From contig CP141140.1 of the NCBI GenBank assembly GCA_035235625.1, forward strand, positions 6,902,685 through 6,966,684: a stretch of 64,000 bases of DNA, given 5' to 3'. The stretch comes from Saururus chinensis (Eukaryota > Streptophyta > Magnoliopsida > Piperales > Saururaceae). The position numbers were made by a program, and so were the translations under genes. Under the pieces are notes generated by a model. The model was not told the DNA's origin and searched no databases. It was given only the letters and a program-made list of their open reading frames with translations. The number at the start of each line of letters is the position of its first letter. Position 1 is the stretch's first letter. Below are positions 20,101 to 31,064 of this stretch, piece by piece.

Positions 20101-23100
20101 TTATTAGTCATAATTGGCTTTACAGAGGAATTCATCGCATATAGTAAAATTATACTGTTGTGCACAGTATAATTTTACTATGGCCCCTACTTTATTTGAT
20201 GAGCTACAGTGTTCATTATCGTATATATTGAGCTATGCCCTGGTCGCCTCCACGATTTTTCACCATAAGACCAATCCTTGCTCCGGATTGGAGAATGGAA
20301 GTTGGAGAGTTGAAGCGTTGGTCTGACACTGCATTATTACCCTGTTCGCCTCTGTGATAATTCACTCCAAAACCAATGCTTGCTTTGGACTCGAGAATGG
20401 GAGATGAAGAGTTGAAGCACTGGTCCCCCACTGCACTAGGCCATCCATGTTTGCCTCCGTGATATTTAACCCTAAAGCAAACACTTAAAGCTTAAGGAAG
20501 AGCTAGATAAGGGTTGAAACACCATGAGAACAAAGAGTATATTTGTCCTACCTCTAGGTTATATGGAATTATTTAAAAAACCCAGGAAAAAATGGAATTT
20601 TATTAACATTGACCTGCTAATATGGAAATTGGCCTATTTAGAATGTTGTATCTTAATTTTAGCGCCTTACTTCTCTTTGCCACTTGTTTGCTCTTTTTTC
20701 AATTCCAAACGTCAGAAAATTGTGAATATTTGCTACAATGGGGAGCATAGTGTGTGAGCTTAGGCTTTGCGAGCTGTCGAATTTAGATATGACGGCTCAT
20801 GTTACTCGGGGGGCATTCCTATATATATAGTGTATATATATATATATATATATATATATGTAGAGAGAGAGAGAGAGAGATTAATTCTCATGGATGTTTT
20901 AATCCTTCACCTTCTTTCTTATCCTCTCTTGGTCATAGTTTTGACACCGCATTTTGGTCTGGGTGAGTAAACCGAGATTCGAGATCCCTCCCCTCAGATT
21001 TCACTGAGATTGGCAAGATCTTGCTGAGATGGGCAGCAGATGCTGCCCAAAAAAAAAAAAAAGTCAGCAGCATCTGCTGTATGAAAAAAAAACTGCATGT
21101 GTGCTGATTGGAAACACACACACACACAATAGAAAAGCTTAAATCTACTGCCAATTCAGATGTAAGGCTGCAAAATCTTCAAGAAACTTAAATCTACTGT
21201 CAATTCAGTTGTAAGGCTGCAAAATATTCAAGAAACGTGTATCATATTGAAACTTCAAGGGAATTACAATAGAAATTAGGTTTAAGAGGTAGGAAAATTT
21301 GGATGAAAGGGGAGAGGGGAAAAGTCAGGATGAAGGGGGGAGAGGAGGTAATTGAGGAAGCTAATCTCTACTTTCATTCAATAATAATCACTTTGTACAA
21401 TTGTTGGGCAGTCGGTCCTATTTATAGAGTTAGGCCTCTAAATTATATTGAACGACTTCTAATAAAAGTAGGAAACAATTCTATGGCTACGATTAAAAAA
21501 GACATAAGTAAAATAATGAAACTAGGAAACATAAAGTAAAATTTACTAAAGAACCCTGGCCCACTAAAGAAGGATGCTGGTAGTTCACAAGGGTGATGTG
21601 GAATATTTATAACGAAGGGGAGAGGAGCTAGGAAGGGATAGATATTAACTAAACTAAATTAACATTACTGAATTCTCATTGCTTCCAAGGTATTGTACCT
21701 CCTGCATATATATAGGTTTAAGAGCCTTCAATCTTAGAAATCATTAGTCATTAAGAAGATCTAATTAAACTAGGAAACTAAGCCCCTACTAATAACTAAT
21801 TGATTGAAGAATAACGCAGAGATCAGCCAAGAGGAAAGGCGGCTAGTGGGGATACGTGCCCCTGCTAATGGGCCATGGTCCACAACAGTAGCCCTTTCAA
21901 GAAGTACGTAGATGGGCCATAAAACTACTGCACCAAGAATTTGTGCATATACAAACATACTAACATGACACAATATTGTTGCATTCAGCTGATTTGAGTC
22001 ATGACGTTGACCAACAATTAGTTGTCTTTTTTCGCTAAAATGCGTAGACTTAACTTCAGCAAGCATGTTATGGTACCTGTAAATTTCCATTATATGAAAG
22101 TTGCAGCAAACGTGTGGAAAGCTAACCACGTCACTTCATATGTTTACTTGTCTGCTTCCACTTTTGAAGTACAAAATCTATAGGTTTAGTTATGACATAA
22201 ATGGATGTATGATAGTAGAATTTTTTTGATGTGAACACTTAGGGTTACACCAGAGTTTCAATAGAAAATTGGATGAATGGTTGGAAGGAACCTCTGTTGG
22301 TTGTGAACTGGCAAGGGCGAGGGAAAGGATGAGGGGAGAGACGACAGAGGAGAAAGAGGGAATTAAGGGCTAATCTCTTACTTAATCAGAAAAGAGGGCA
22401 ATCACCCTTTACATAGTCTCAACCTTTATGGGCCTGGGCCTTTACTAAACTAAGCCTAATAAGGCCTTATTACAATAATAAGTTAAATAAGCCTAGGTCT
22501 ATAATAAGAAATTGCCTAATGAAAATAAAAGCATGCCTAATGAATCTCAAACTAAGAACTTTCTAATATGGTGCGATCCATAACAATCCACCATGCTCCA
22601 CTACCGCCTTAACCTAAGGCACACAATATAGAAACCAAGCATATAAATCTGCCTCAGACAGCTATGAAGCATATGCCAGAAGGAGGGAGAATTGGAAGGC
22701 TTGCAGCCCACAACATCAACCTAGGACTCCTCCAAATTAAGGGCAATGGGAGGGGTCTTGCAATGATGGTCGGGCGAATAACACTAGTAACAGTTGAAAC
22801 ATAACTCCTTCAAGCGTTACTCCTCTATCTGGGTATGGGATAAGCTGCAGAAAAGAACTAAGGTGCCAAGAATAGTACCGGAAAGCTAGCGATCACGGTC
22901 GGGAGGTATGGAGGGTGCCCCCCATGGCCGGCTCAATTTTTCCTCATGAATACTCGCGTGCCGAATGATGTCGTGCATAGTGGGGGGCAGTCAAAATGGC
23001 TGATATCATCAGCAATCTCGGGATTTAGGCCTCGGTGGAAAGTTCCAACCAAAGCTACTTGTGTCTAATGCGGAAGACGAGTAGCCACCCGCATAAACTC

Positions 23101-26100
23101 AATTTGGTAGGTACGACTAGTTGTGGTTTGAGATATTCTAAACAACAACTCATTAAAATCGGCAAAATTGATCGGCCCAAATTGAGCACATATCTCTTTA
23201 GTGAACTTTTGCCATGGGGCATGCAACACTTCTCGTTTAAAGTACTGGAACCATACCAAAGCATCACCCTCTAAGTGGAATGTGGCAATGTGCAATTTCT
23301 CCTTATCCATTGTAGTCCTCTAATACGCAAAGAAATTCTTGGCTCGATAGACCTAGTCAATAGGATTATCCCCGCTCGTGTATTTGGGAAATTGTATATG
23401 GACGAGGCACAACTAAGTAGTGTGCGTTGGCTCAGCATTGTGTGTAGCTCACAAGAGATCTACATGTGGCCGCCAATTCTTGGTTGCTGATGGGGCTGCT
23501 GGTGGCCTGCGCGCTGATTGGTGAGGCCGAGGGTTCTGCGCCCATTAGAACCTGGGCTATGGGGGCAGAGCAGGACATAGAAGCAGTGGCAAAAGGCCTC
23601 GGCTGGTGCTGGCAGTGTCTCTCTCCGCGGCAGCCAAGGTTGAGGCCCCATTTGGCTACCAAAAAGCCTTAGTGAAGGAGTCTTGCTGCTTGACATGGAG
23701 TGCTCAGAACTCCTGAAGGAGTTTGGTAAGAATTTGCATGACTTTAGAATCGGTCTTGGAGTCAGTTTTTGGTGCAACGACAAGGGGGAGAGGGTTAGCG
23801 GCGACATGGCCAGGCATCAGGACACCGGATTGATGATTTAATGCGCTTTGGTGGGCATTAGCAAGTGAGTTCACGACGGTGGTGCCCTGAGGTCCACTGG
23901 CAGCATACTGTCCATGGGTGGCAGACGCTTCTCCTTGGTTCTATCTGTCCTTCTCCACCATGCTCTTCATTTGCACTATGAAGACTGCCCCCACAAATTC
24001 GACTCGCCTTCTCTGATACCTGTGATGTGAACTCTTAGGGTTACTCCAGAGTTTCATTAGAAACTTGGATGAATGGGTGGAAGGAACCTCTGTTGGTTGT
24101 GAACTAGCAAGGGTGAGGGAAAGGATGAGGGGAGAGACAACAGAGGAGAAAGGGGGAATTAAGGGCTAATCTCTTGCTTAACCAGAAAAGAAGGCAATTG
24201 ACCTTTACATAGTCTTGACCCTTATGTGCCTGGGCCTTTACTAAACTAAGCCTAACATGGCCTTATTACAATAATTAGAGTTAAATAAGCCTAGGTCTAT
24301 AATAAGAAACTGCCTAATGAAAATAAAAGCATGCCTAATGAATCTCAAATTAAGAACTTCTCAATATGGTGCGATCCATAACATTTTTAAAACCATTCTT
24401 TTATGTTCTTCATTTTACAACTTATGCAATTTAAATCTTTAGATTAATATGAGTGCTCCTAGATGTTAATATAGATTGTCTACCTCAATAACTCCAGCTT
24501 TTTTTTGTTCAAAATGCACTTGAATTAGACTACTCTCCACCAATAATGCAACCCACTAGAAACTCTAGCCGGCCATCACCCTTCCAGGAACTTTCCTTGT
24601 TTAAAAATATTGCACCCTGCCCTTGCTTTGTTGTTGTGGTTTCCTTCTTTAAACCTGGCAGCCAACTAACCAAATAATACCTTCTTCCACTGCCCACTAT
24701 GCTCATTATTACATATTTCCAATTTATAAATTTTAACCTTCAAGTCTACAAGTACATTAAGACGTGGACTAACTATATGGGCTGCATGATATTAAATTTA
24801 AATCATTACAAGTATTAAACTCATTGAAATTGTGGGCTTCTTGTTGGGCCGCCAATTAGATTCAACCACTAACTACTTCGTTGTGACATTGAGCCGACAA
24901 GCTGAGCTTGCCATCTGCATCATTGAACAACCTTTGTCTGGATCACCACATTCGTTTTCCCTTGTCTCTTTGGATGACCAAGATGAGACCAAGATGTGAG
25001 ATGTCAAACCTTGCTACTGGTCATGAGTTCAATGCTCTAACATGGGTCCATTTGGCAGAATGTTTGTGCTATACTTTTTTGGCTTTCATATTAGTATATT
25101 GTAATGTTTAGAAGCGTAAGCTCTTCATTATTTAGAAGGCAGGTAGTTGTATGCAAGTTATCCTTTTTGGTCTCGTTGTTACTATTTATGTTTCCTTCCT
25201 ACTTTGTGTTGGAATGTAGCATCTTTTGTTTGTAAAAGATAAAAGATGGATAGAACAATGTATCATTAATCATTGCTTCATACTTTAAAACCCAAAATTT
25301 GCTGCATTTTAGGTTCCCAGAAATCGATATTGGGGCTTGCATCCTCCACCAGTACTTATTGAGGAAGTTGTCGATAATGGATTGATGGCCATTCAAAGAG
25401 CTTTATTTCTTAGAAAAGCTGGTGTAGACACTGGAGCAGATAAAGATTATCTTTTGAACCCTCCAAGTAGGGCTGACTTGTTGGAGTCTGCCATCCGGAA
25501 CCTTGTCAGGTTTTATTTATACTAATTATTTATAGTGGTGCAAAACAGTGTCTTCTTTTTTTCCCCCTAATTTGAATTACTAAATTTTCTTTTCTAGGTA
25601 CTGATTTGTTGGGTGAACATTAGGTATTTGGCATTTTCACGGAACAAGGCTTTGGACCCTTTTGTGAAGGAGGGTGTAGATACTCTTTTGATGTATCTGT
25701 ATAGAGCTCTTAATCAAGAAGATGAGATGGAGCAGCTAGCCTCTTCACCGAATAGCTGTGTTGTTGTAAGTGACTTTTTATCATGGATGCCATCTTTGAT
25801 TGTATTCTCTTTGTAGTCAGAACTAAGTTAGTGATTATAGGCCTCAAGACCATGCACTTTGTGTATGTTGCCAGAGAGTTGCCTGAAGGATGACACTGCA
25901 ACTTGCATTACCGGTGCAGGAGGAGTTAGAAACTTTATTACAGGACTCTGGGCATTTAAGGCCACTTGCCTTCTTGTATGCAAATAAAGGGAGAAGTTCA
26001 AAGGCTCTTGATATTTGGCGAATTTTGTCAAGAACCTATTCACTTGGGCTGTGGAAGGACCTTGGTGATTCTCATGCCGATTCCACGGATGTAATGTCCA

Positions 26101-29100
26101 GCCAGAGGACTGCTGCAACAGAGGCATCAGCTCTTCTTGAGGTGTCATCTGATCAAGAGCTTGTGTTGCAGCATCTTGGATGGGTATTTGCTTGAATCAA
26201 AATTTGCATATCTTGCTCCGTAAGAGACTTGTTGCTTGGCTAACATGTTTTACCAACAATTTTTATTCAGATTGCAGATCTCGATCTAGAGCTTGCTGTT
26301 AGGATTTTGACGTCTGACAAAAGGGCCAAGCAACTTTTGCCGGGTAATCCTTTCCTCAGGGAAAATGTGAATTTTATCTCTTCTATTGTCTCCTCTGACT
26401 AGTCTAGTTTGTCTGCATGTTCTTGTTGTCTGGCTGTCATTGCATTGTATTTTTCTATACCAAACAAATTTCTTTGAAGTAGACTTGCTATTGTCTTTGA
26501 ATTTTAGTCGAACTAAGTGGGTAGTGTCTTTAATATTATATGTCCCTCTGCTCGCTACTACCGTTTGTAATGGGGAACATGTATAACCATGGTTATGTTA
26601 TTGATGAATCACAAACAAACATATATGGAGGCATTGAGCTACAGTAATGCATTGAAATATCCCTCATAGCAACGAATTGTATACATCTCTTATATAGCAC
26701 CCTTGCTATCATTTATGAAAGCCTCCTGTCAAAGCAGCTGGTGGACTAGTCAATTATCTTAGTGTTCGTATGTTATTTATCAGGTTGCAGTCATGAAACA
26801 CCTATCACAGTTGAAGTTTACTGTATGATAATTTTATTTGGTTATGAACAAATGTATTTTTTCTGATAGTGTTAATTTTTATTTTATTGCATTATGAATG
26901 TGTATTTTCTGATGTGCTTGTTTTTTGGCACTTTTAAATTTTATGTTTAAGTTGAAATGATTTTCCTTCCTACTCTAATACTTAATGTGAGCTTTGCTAC
27001 ATTTTGTCGTGTACTCTTTTATAGAGCAGTGGTAAATTTTTATTATAAGCTTCATATTGGTGTATGTGGTACTCACAAAAAATTCGTAGTTTCTATAACA
27101 GAAAAAGTTCTTGATGCCATTGATCCAAAAAAGGTGGAGATTCTGCAGAGGTATTTACTAAAATTGATTTTATGATCTGTTTCTTGCACATTAAGATTTT
27201 TAGGATTTATTTATGTAACTTTGCAGTTATCTCAGTGGCTATGTTTTTTACGTAGTGCCTATGGGCTATGAGTTCTTTTATGTTCACAAAATGCTTTACT
27301 GTTGCACTCGTACTTGAAATTTTGGACGTGGAGAGAGCAAAATTTGAGTTCAAATCCCCTAATTGTGAAGTCTAGCCAAACAGTTTGTTGAACTCAAAGT
27401 TGGACTTGAACTTTCAGGTCTTGGTGGCAACCATATTTCAATGTAGTGCCTCTTTGCCCCATGTTCTGCTGTTTCAATGATTACACTGGCTGGGTTAATC
27501 TGATCACTTGGGCCAAAAGGGGACCTTGTTGAACCAGCCTGGTCTAAGCCATACTGGTTTAGCTAGCCAGGCTAAACTGGGACATAGAACCATCTCATAT
27601 CACTATTGTGTTTCAAATTTTACTGAGGGCTCTATTTTGTTTCACCATTTTCTTAGTGAAGTGTGTGTTGGTGACTTAAAAAAAATGGCAATAATGCCTC
27701 ATAAACAGAACAAAAGAAGCTCATCTTCTGAAATATGCCAATTTAAAAATAATTCTTAACATGTTAATAAGAATCTTCAATTTCTTCCTTGAATCTTATC
27801 ATGTTTGTTTATTTATTTGTGTAGGTATTTGCAGTGGTTGATTGATGACCAAGATTCTGATGATTGCCAGTTTCATACGATCTATGCTGTTTCTCTTGCC
27901 AAATCTGCACTTGAAGTTATTGAAATGGGATCTACATCTCAGCTTCCAGGTGATGGATTGATTGAAGGGAGAGTATCTGATTTTGACAGTGGAAACTGTT
28001 CTAGACTCCCAGTCAGAGAAAGGTTGCAGTTATTTCTGCAGTCCTCAGATTTATATGATCCGGAAGAAGTTCTTTACCTGATTGAAAGATCAGAACTGTG
28101 GCTAGAAAAGGTGGAACTGTCCTTTATTATTGTGGTTTCTTCATTAATTTATAATGTCAATGGAAGTTAACTTTACATATTAATTCTGTAAAACAGGCAA
28201 TTCTATATCGTAAACTGGGGCAAGAAACACTGGTTCTCCAAATTCTGGCTTTGTAAGATTCATTTAAATGTATTTGTATGTTTTCTAATGATATGTAATT
28301 GTTATATCTGAAGTTACCTTAGAAGTCTAAGTCTAATTGTATACTTAGTGACAATGCATTTTATGAGTAATTAATTTTTTGCAGTTGTTTTTGTGGCTTC
28401 AATTAATTACAGGAAATTGGAGGATTGTGAAGCAGCTGAGCAATATTGTGCACAGATCGGGAGACAAGATGCCTATATGCAGTGAGTATCTTTTCTGAAC
28501 TTCTAGTTTGTAAATATGTTTACTCTGTACATAATTTCAGTATAAATAGGGGGAAAAAAGCCTTTTTAATATATTTGTAGTTAAGACCCTTTATTTTTAA
28601 AGAACGGATAGTCCTTTGTCTTTTTTTTCTGGTAAATAACAGAAAGTCGTGTGATAATTATGACACTGCAGTTACCTGGGTTTAAAGAGAGTCGGTTTGT
28701 ATGAGAAAGTTATACTGATGAAAATATGCATTATTTCTACACTTAGTTTGTTTTCCAGTGTATGTTGTGACTATTGGACATTTGTATCAGATTGCTTGAT
28801 ATGTACTTAGATCCACAAAACGGTAAGGAACCAATGTTTAAAGCAGCAGTTCGCCTTCTACACAAACATGGGGAATTCTTGGATCCTCTCCAAGTTCTGG
28901 AGGTAAGAGTCATGTTTGAATTATTTAATACTTTTGAAGACTAATGAAATAAAAAAGAAACGACACAGACAAAGATCAGGCATTCAGTTTTTGGAATAGT
29001 AGCAAAAATAAATTTCTTTAAAAGGTGCTTGTTGTAGTATTAATTAATTGAGCACGATGCAAAAAAATTTCAAATTTGGTACCGCAGTCACTGTCTCCAG

Positions 29101-30086
29101 ATATGCCTCTTCAACTTGCTTCAGATATAATTGCGAGAATTTTGAAAGCTCGGAATCATCATCATCGACAAGGACAGGTAAACATTTGTATTACTTTGTT
29201 TTGCTGGGATATTTAATTAAGGGCCAAGGCATCTTGTTGTGGCTCTTGATAATATTGAAACAAAGTTGATTTTCAAATCTTTAGCAGACAAGCTTGATAT
29301 GAGTGACTTTTTTTTAATGTTGGAGTTAGTAAATAGCTTATGACAAGGCAGAAGGTTAGAATTGAGTATGTTAGGTCCCAAATAACTGGAAGTAGGTGGC
29401 GGTGATGATAATGAATATGAATTTTTTGACTGAAATTCTTTCATTTGTTAATAAGGGTAAAACTGAATGAGAAAAATGAAAAGAAAGGGTAGAGCACAGC
29501 TTTTATCCTGAATTCTGCAATTTAAGTTAAGCTTGCCTGGTTCTGTTGTTGAGCACTTTTATCTTTGATCTTTTCCAAAAAAAAAAAGAGCCTTATTTCA
29601 TGTTCTTGTGCTTTTTAAAGAAAACTTATCTTATTCTGTATTTGAACCATTTTATTCAAATGTCATCTTCTTTCTGTAGATTGTGAATAATCTGTCACGA
29701 GCTGTAAACTTAGAGGCAAAACTGATCAGGCTGGAGGAGAGATCAAGGCATGTGCAGATCAATGACGAGAGTCTATGTGATTCTTGCCATGCTCGACTTG
29801 GTACCAAATTATTTGCGATGTATCCAGATGATTCAGTGGTTTGTTATAAGGTCGGCAACTTTTTCTATAAAAAACTTAAGAATTGTAATGGGTCGGCCCT
29901 GGGCTTAATTTTCTTTTTGAATTAACTAAAGTTTGCTAAGGCAGTGATTTTTGGTTTAGCTAAAGCCTTAAATTATTGTTTCAGTGCTTTCGCCGACGAG
30001 GTGAATCAGCATTTATAAAGGTGCTCAACATGAAGCGGGAAACTATGGTATTTAAGCCAGGTTGGCTCGTCAACATACAGTCCTGA
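17104..30086 (+). CDS. VPS3: VPS3, CORVET tethering-complex subunit (TRAP1/VPS39 family), 14 exons
   Basis: Tethers endosomes for Rab5-dependent fusion on the way to the vacuole. My exons: 17104-18249, 18550-18825, 25313-25509, 25624-25765, 25920-26183, 26271-26343, 27102-27150, 27825-28110, 28197-28252, 28413-28481, 28791-28902, 29088-29177, 29680-29850, 29985-30086. They sum to 3033 bases, or 1010 residues, the usual plant size, with no internal stop. Residues 1-382 form the CNH beta-propeller (TLIYVGTEGGKIVLLSA, WLDDSIIVGTEDGYIMFSG). A helical middle follows (PSEEQIKDLLRKKSIKEAIDL, RNRYWGLHPPP, IDPKKVEILQRYLQWLIDDQ). The C-terminal VPS39-type domain ends with paired cysteines, CDSCHARLGTKLF..VVCYKCFRRRGESAFI. 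I chose the ATG at 17104 because upstream ATGs are out of frame. For exon 7 I chose the acceptor at 27100-27101, because the one 12 bases earlier adds four unconserved residues. Intron 2 is 6.5 kb and filled with repeats. Confidence 0.94.
20141..20181. repeat. Perfect 18-base hairpin in VPS3 intron 2
   Basis: ATAGTAAAATTATACTGT, a five-base loop, then its exact reverse complement. Similar tagtataattttactatt / aatagtaaaat strings lie near 19889-19930, so it may be one end of a palindromic repeat. Confidence 0.75.
20238..20490 (+). repeat. About 102-base tandem repeat, 2.5 copies, in VPS3 intron 2
   Basis: Units start at 20238 (ccctggtcgcctcc), 20340 (ccctgttcgcctct) and about 20442 (tgtttgcctccgtga). 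Each continues with a (a)ccaat.cttgct(c/t) block and gagaatggaag / gagaatgggag, then gagttgaagc. The third unit is partial. Confidence 0.75.
20829..20881. repeat. (TA)n plus (GA)n microsatellite
   Basis: A run of TA dinucleotides directly followed by a GA run, within VPS3 intron 2. Confidence 0.9.
21139..21236 (+). repeat. 49-base tandem duplication in VPS3 intron 2
   Basis: ttaaatctactgccaattc...taaggctgcaaaat.ttcaagaaac occurs twice, starting at 21139 and 21188, with few differences. Confidence 0.8.
22225..24382 (-). mobile_element. Complete short LTR retrotransposon (gag only) in VPS3 intron 2
   Basis: Two direct repeats of about 360 bases lie at 22225-22588 and 24021-24382. They share cctctgttggttgtgaact, gagggaaaggatgagggg, gggaattaagggctaatct, gcatgcctaatgaatctca and atatggtgcgatccataaca at roughly 92-95% by eye. 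On the minus strand the LTR starts TGTTATGG and ends ATCACA. Next to the 24021 copy, cttctctgatacc reads in reverse as GGTATCAGAGAAG, a primer-binding site, so that copy is the 5' LTR. The flanks are both T-rich, so the 5-base target duplication is ambiguous. The 1.4-kb interior has only gag remnants, so it needs another element's enzymes. Confidence 0.85.
23065..23310 (-). pseudogene. Gypsy gag fragment inside the intronic LTR element
   Basis: Minus frame with FHLEGDALVWFQYFKREV, QFGPINFADFNELLFRISQT and EFMRVATRLPH, the retrotransposon gag domain. It resembles the gag at 5142-5372 (FHLDVDASVWFQSFEKEV). Reading on in either direction meets frameshifts and stops. Further gag-like residues continue toward 23990 in other frames. 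No pol domain. Confidence 0.85.
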
Positions 30087-31064
30087 AAAAGTGTTCCTTT
30101 GGTAACCAGCTGATAGGTTTCAAGAACTTTTGGCTTCTCTTAGAATGATCAAAAGAATATTGTTAGTCTAAAGAGAAATTGGCGCTCCTCATTTGGGTTT
30201 TACTATTGCGGTAAGGCAAGGGAGAGGGAACAATAATTGTGTAAAGAAATGCTTCTCAACGGGCACATATATATATAGTTGGAATTTAGGAGGTGCGAGT
30301 GTTGGAGTATATCTTTGTTCAAAAGAGGAATATGTGAAAAGGGGAGAGTGCCTGCTTTTTACCTTAAAATTTAGAAGATAACAAGAACCATTGTACGTTT
30401 TCTTTTCTGCTGTTTTTCGTCGACAGTTTCATCTCCAACAAAGTCAGTTGAATGAAAGAAGAACGTCATGGTTGAACTTCCAAGATTAAATTTGTGGCTG
30501 TCCATGAAGAAATCAAACCAAATGAATGCGAAAAGTAATACGGTGCATAGAAAACCAGGTCTGGTGGCCTTTTCTCCACCCCCCTTGCAAGACAGTTCGT
30601 TTGGCTAGCCTTTTCACCTGCCTTAAAATAGCATCAGTTCAGCTTTTCCCTGATGGTCCCTTTACAAGAAAATGCAGGGCGACTTCTGCAGAAAGCACTT
30701 TAGGGATCTGGTGGTTCTCTTTGTTCAAGGAAATAGAAAGTAAGAAAACAACGGGATGTCATCTATGAAATCACACGTACGAGCAAATTGGATGACAAGG
30801 CCTTCAAGGTAGGTAGTTGATGCAGTTACTTGATCAAATATACACTGCCAAGGTGGTCATCCACGGAATAATACTTGTGAGCTAATTGAAAGACAAGGCT
30901 TCCAGGAGAGAAATTTTACTTGTTTAATTACCTTCCGCAAGTATTCATGACCAACAAATTCTGTGCAGTCTGCAGGTACTTATAATCGACCTCAATATAG
31001 CTTCCTTCATTGCGGTTTAGTCGCCTTTCTCGCCATCTAATGATTCTAATCCACATTTTTACAC
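30087..31064. other. Convergent 3' flanks of VPS3 and the PPR gene
   Basis: About 1 kb between two genes that face each other tail to tail. It must hold both 3' UTRs. No further gene is visible; short open frames at 30193-30381 and 30526-30768 lack domain features. Confidence 0.5.

Noticed and set aside
27061-27101. Alternative VPS3 exon 7 acceptor at about 27089
   Set aside because: It adds four residues (VSIT) where the family has none. The acceptor at 27100-27101 gives the expected spacing, LLPEKVLDAIDPKK.
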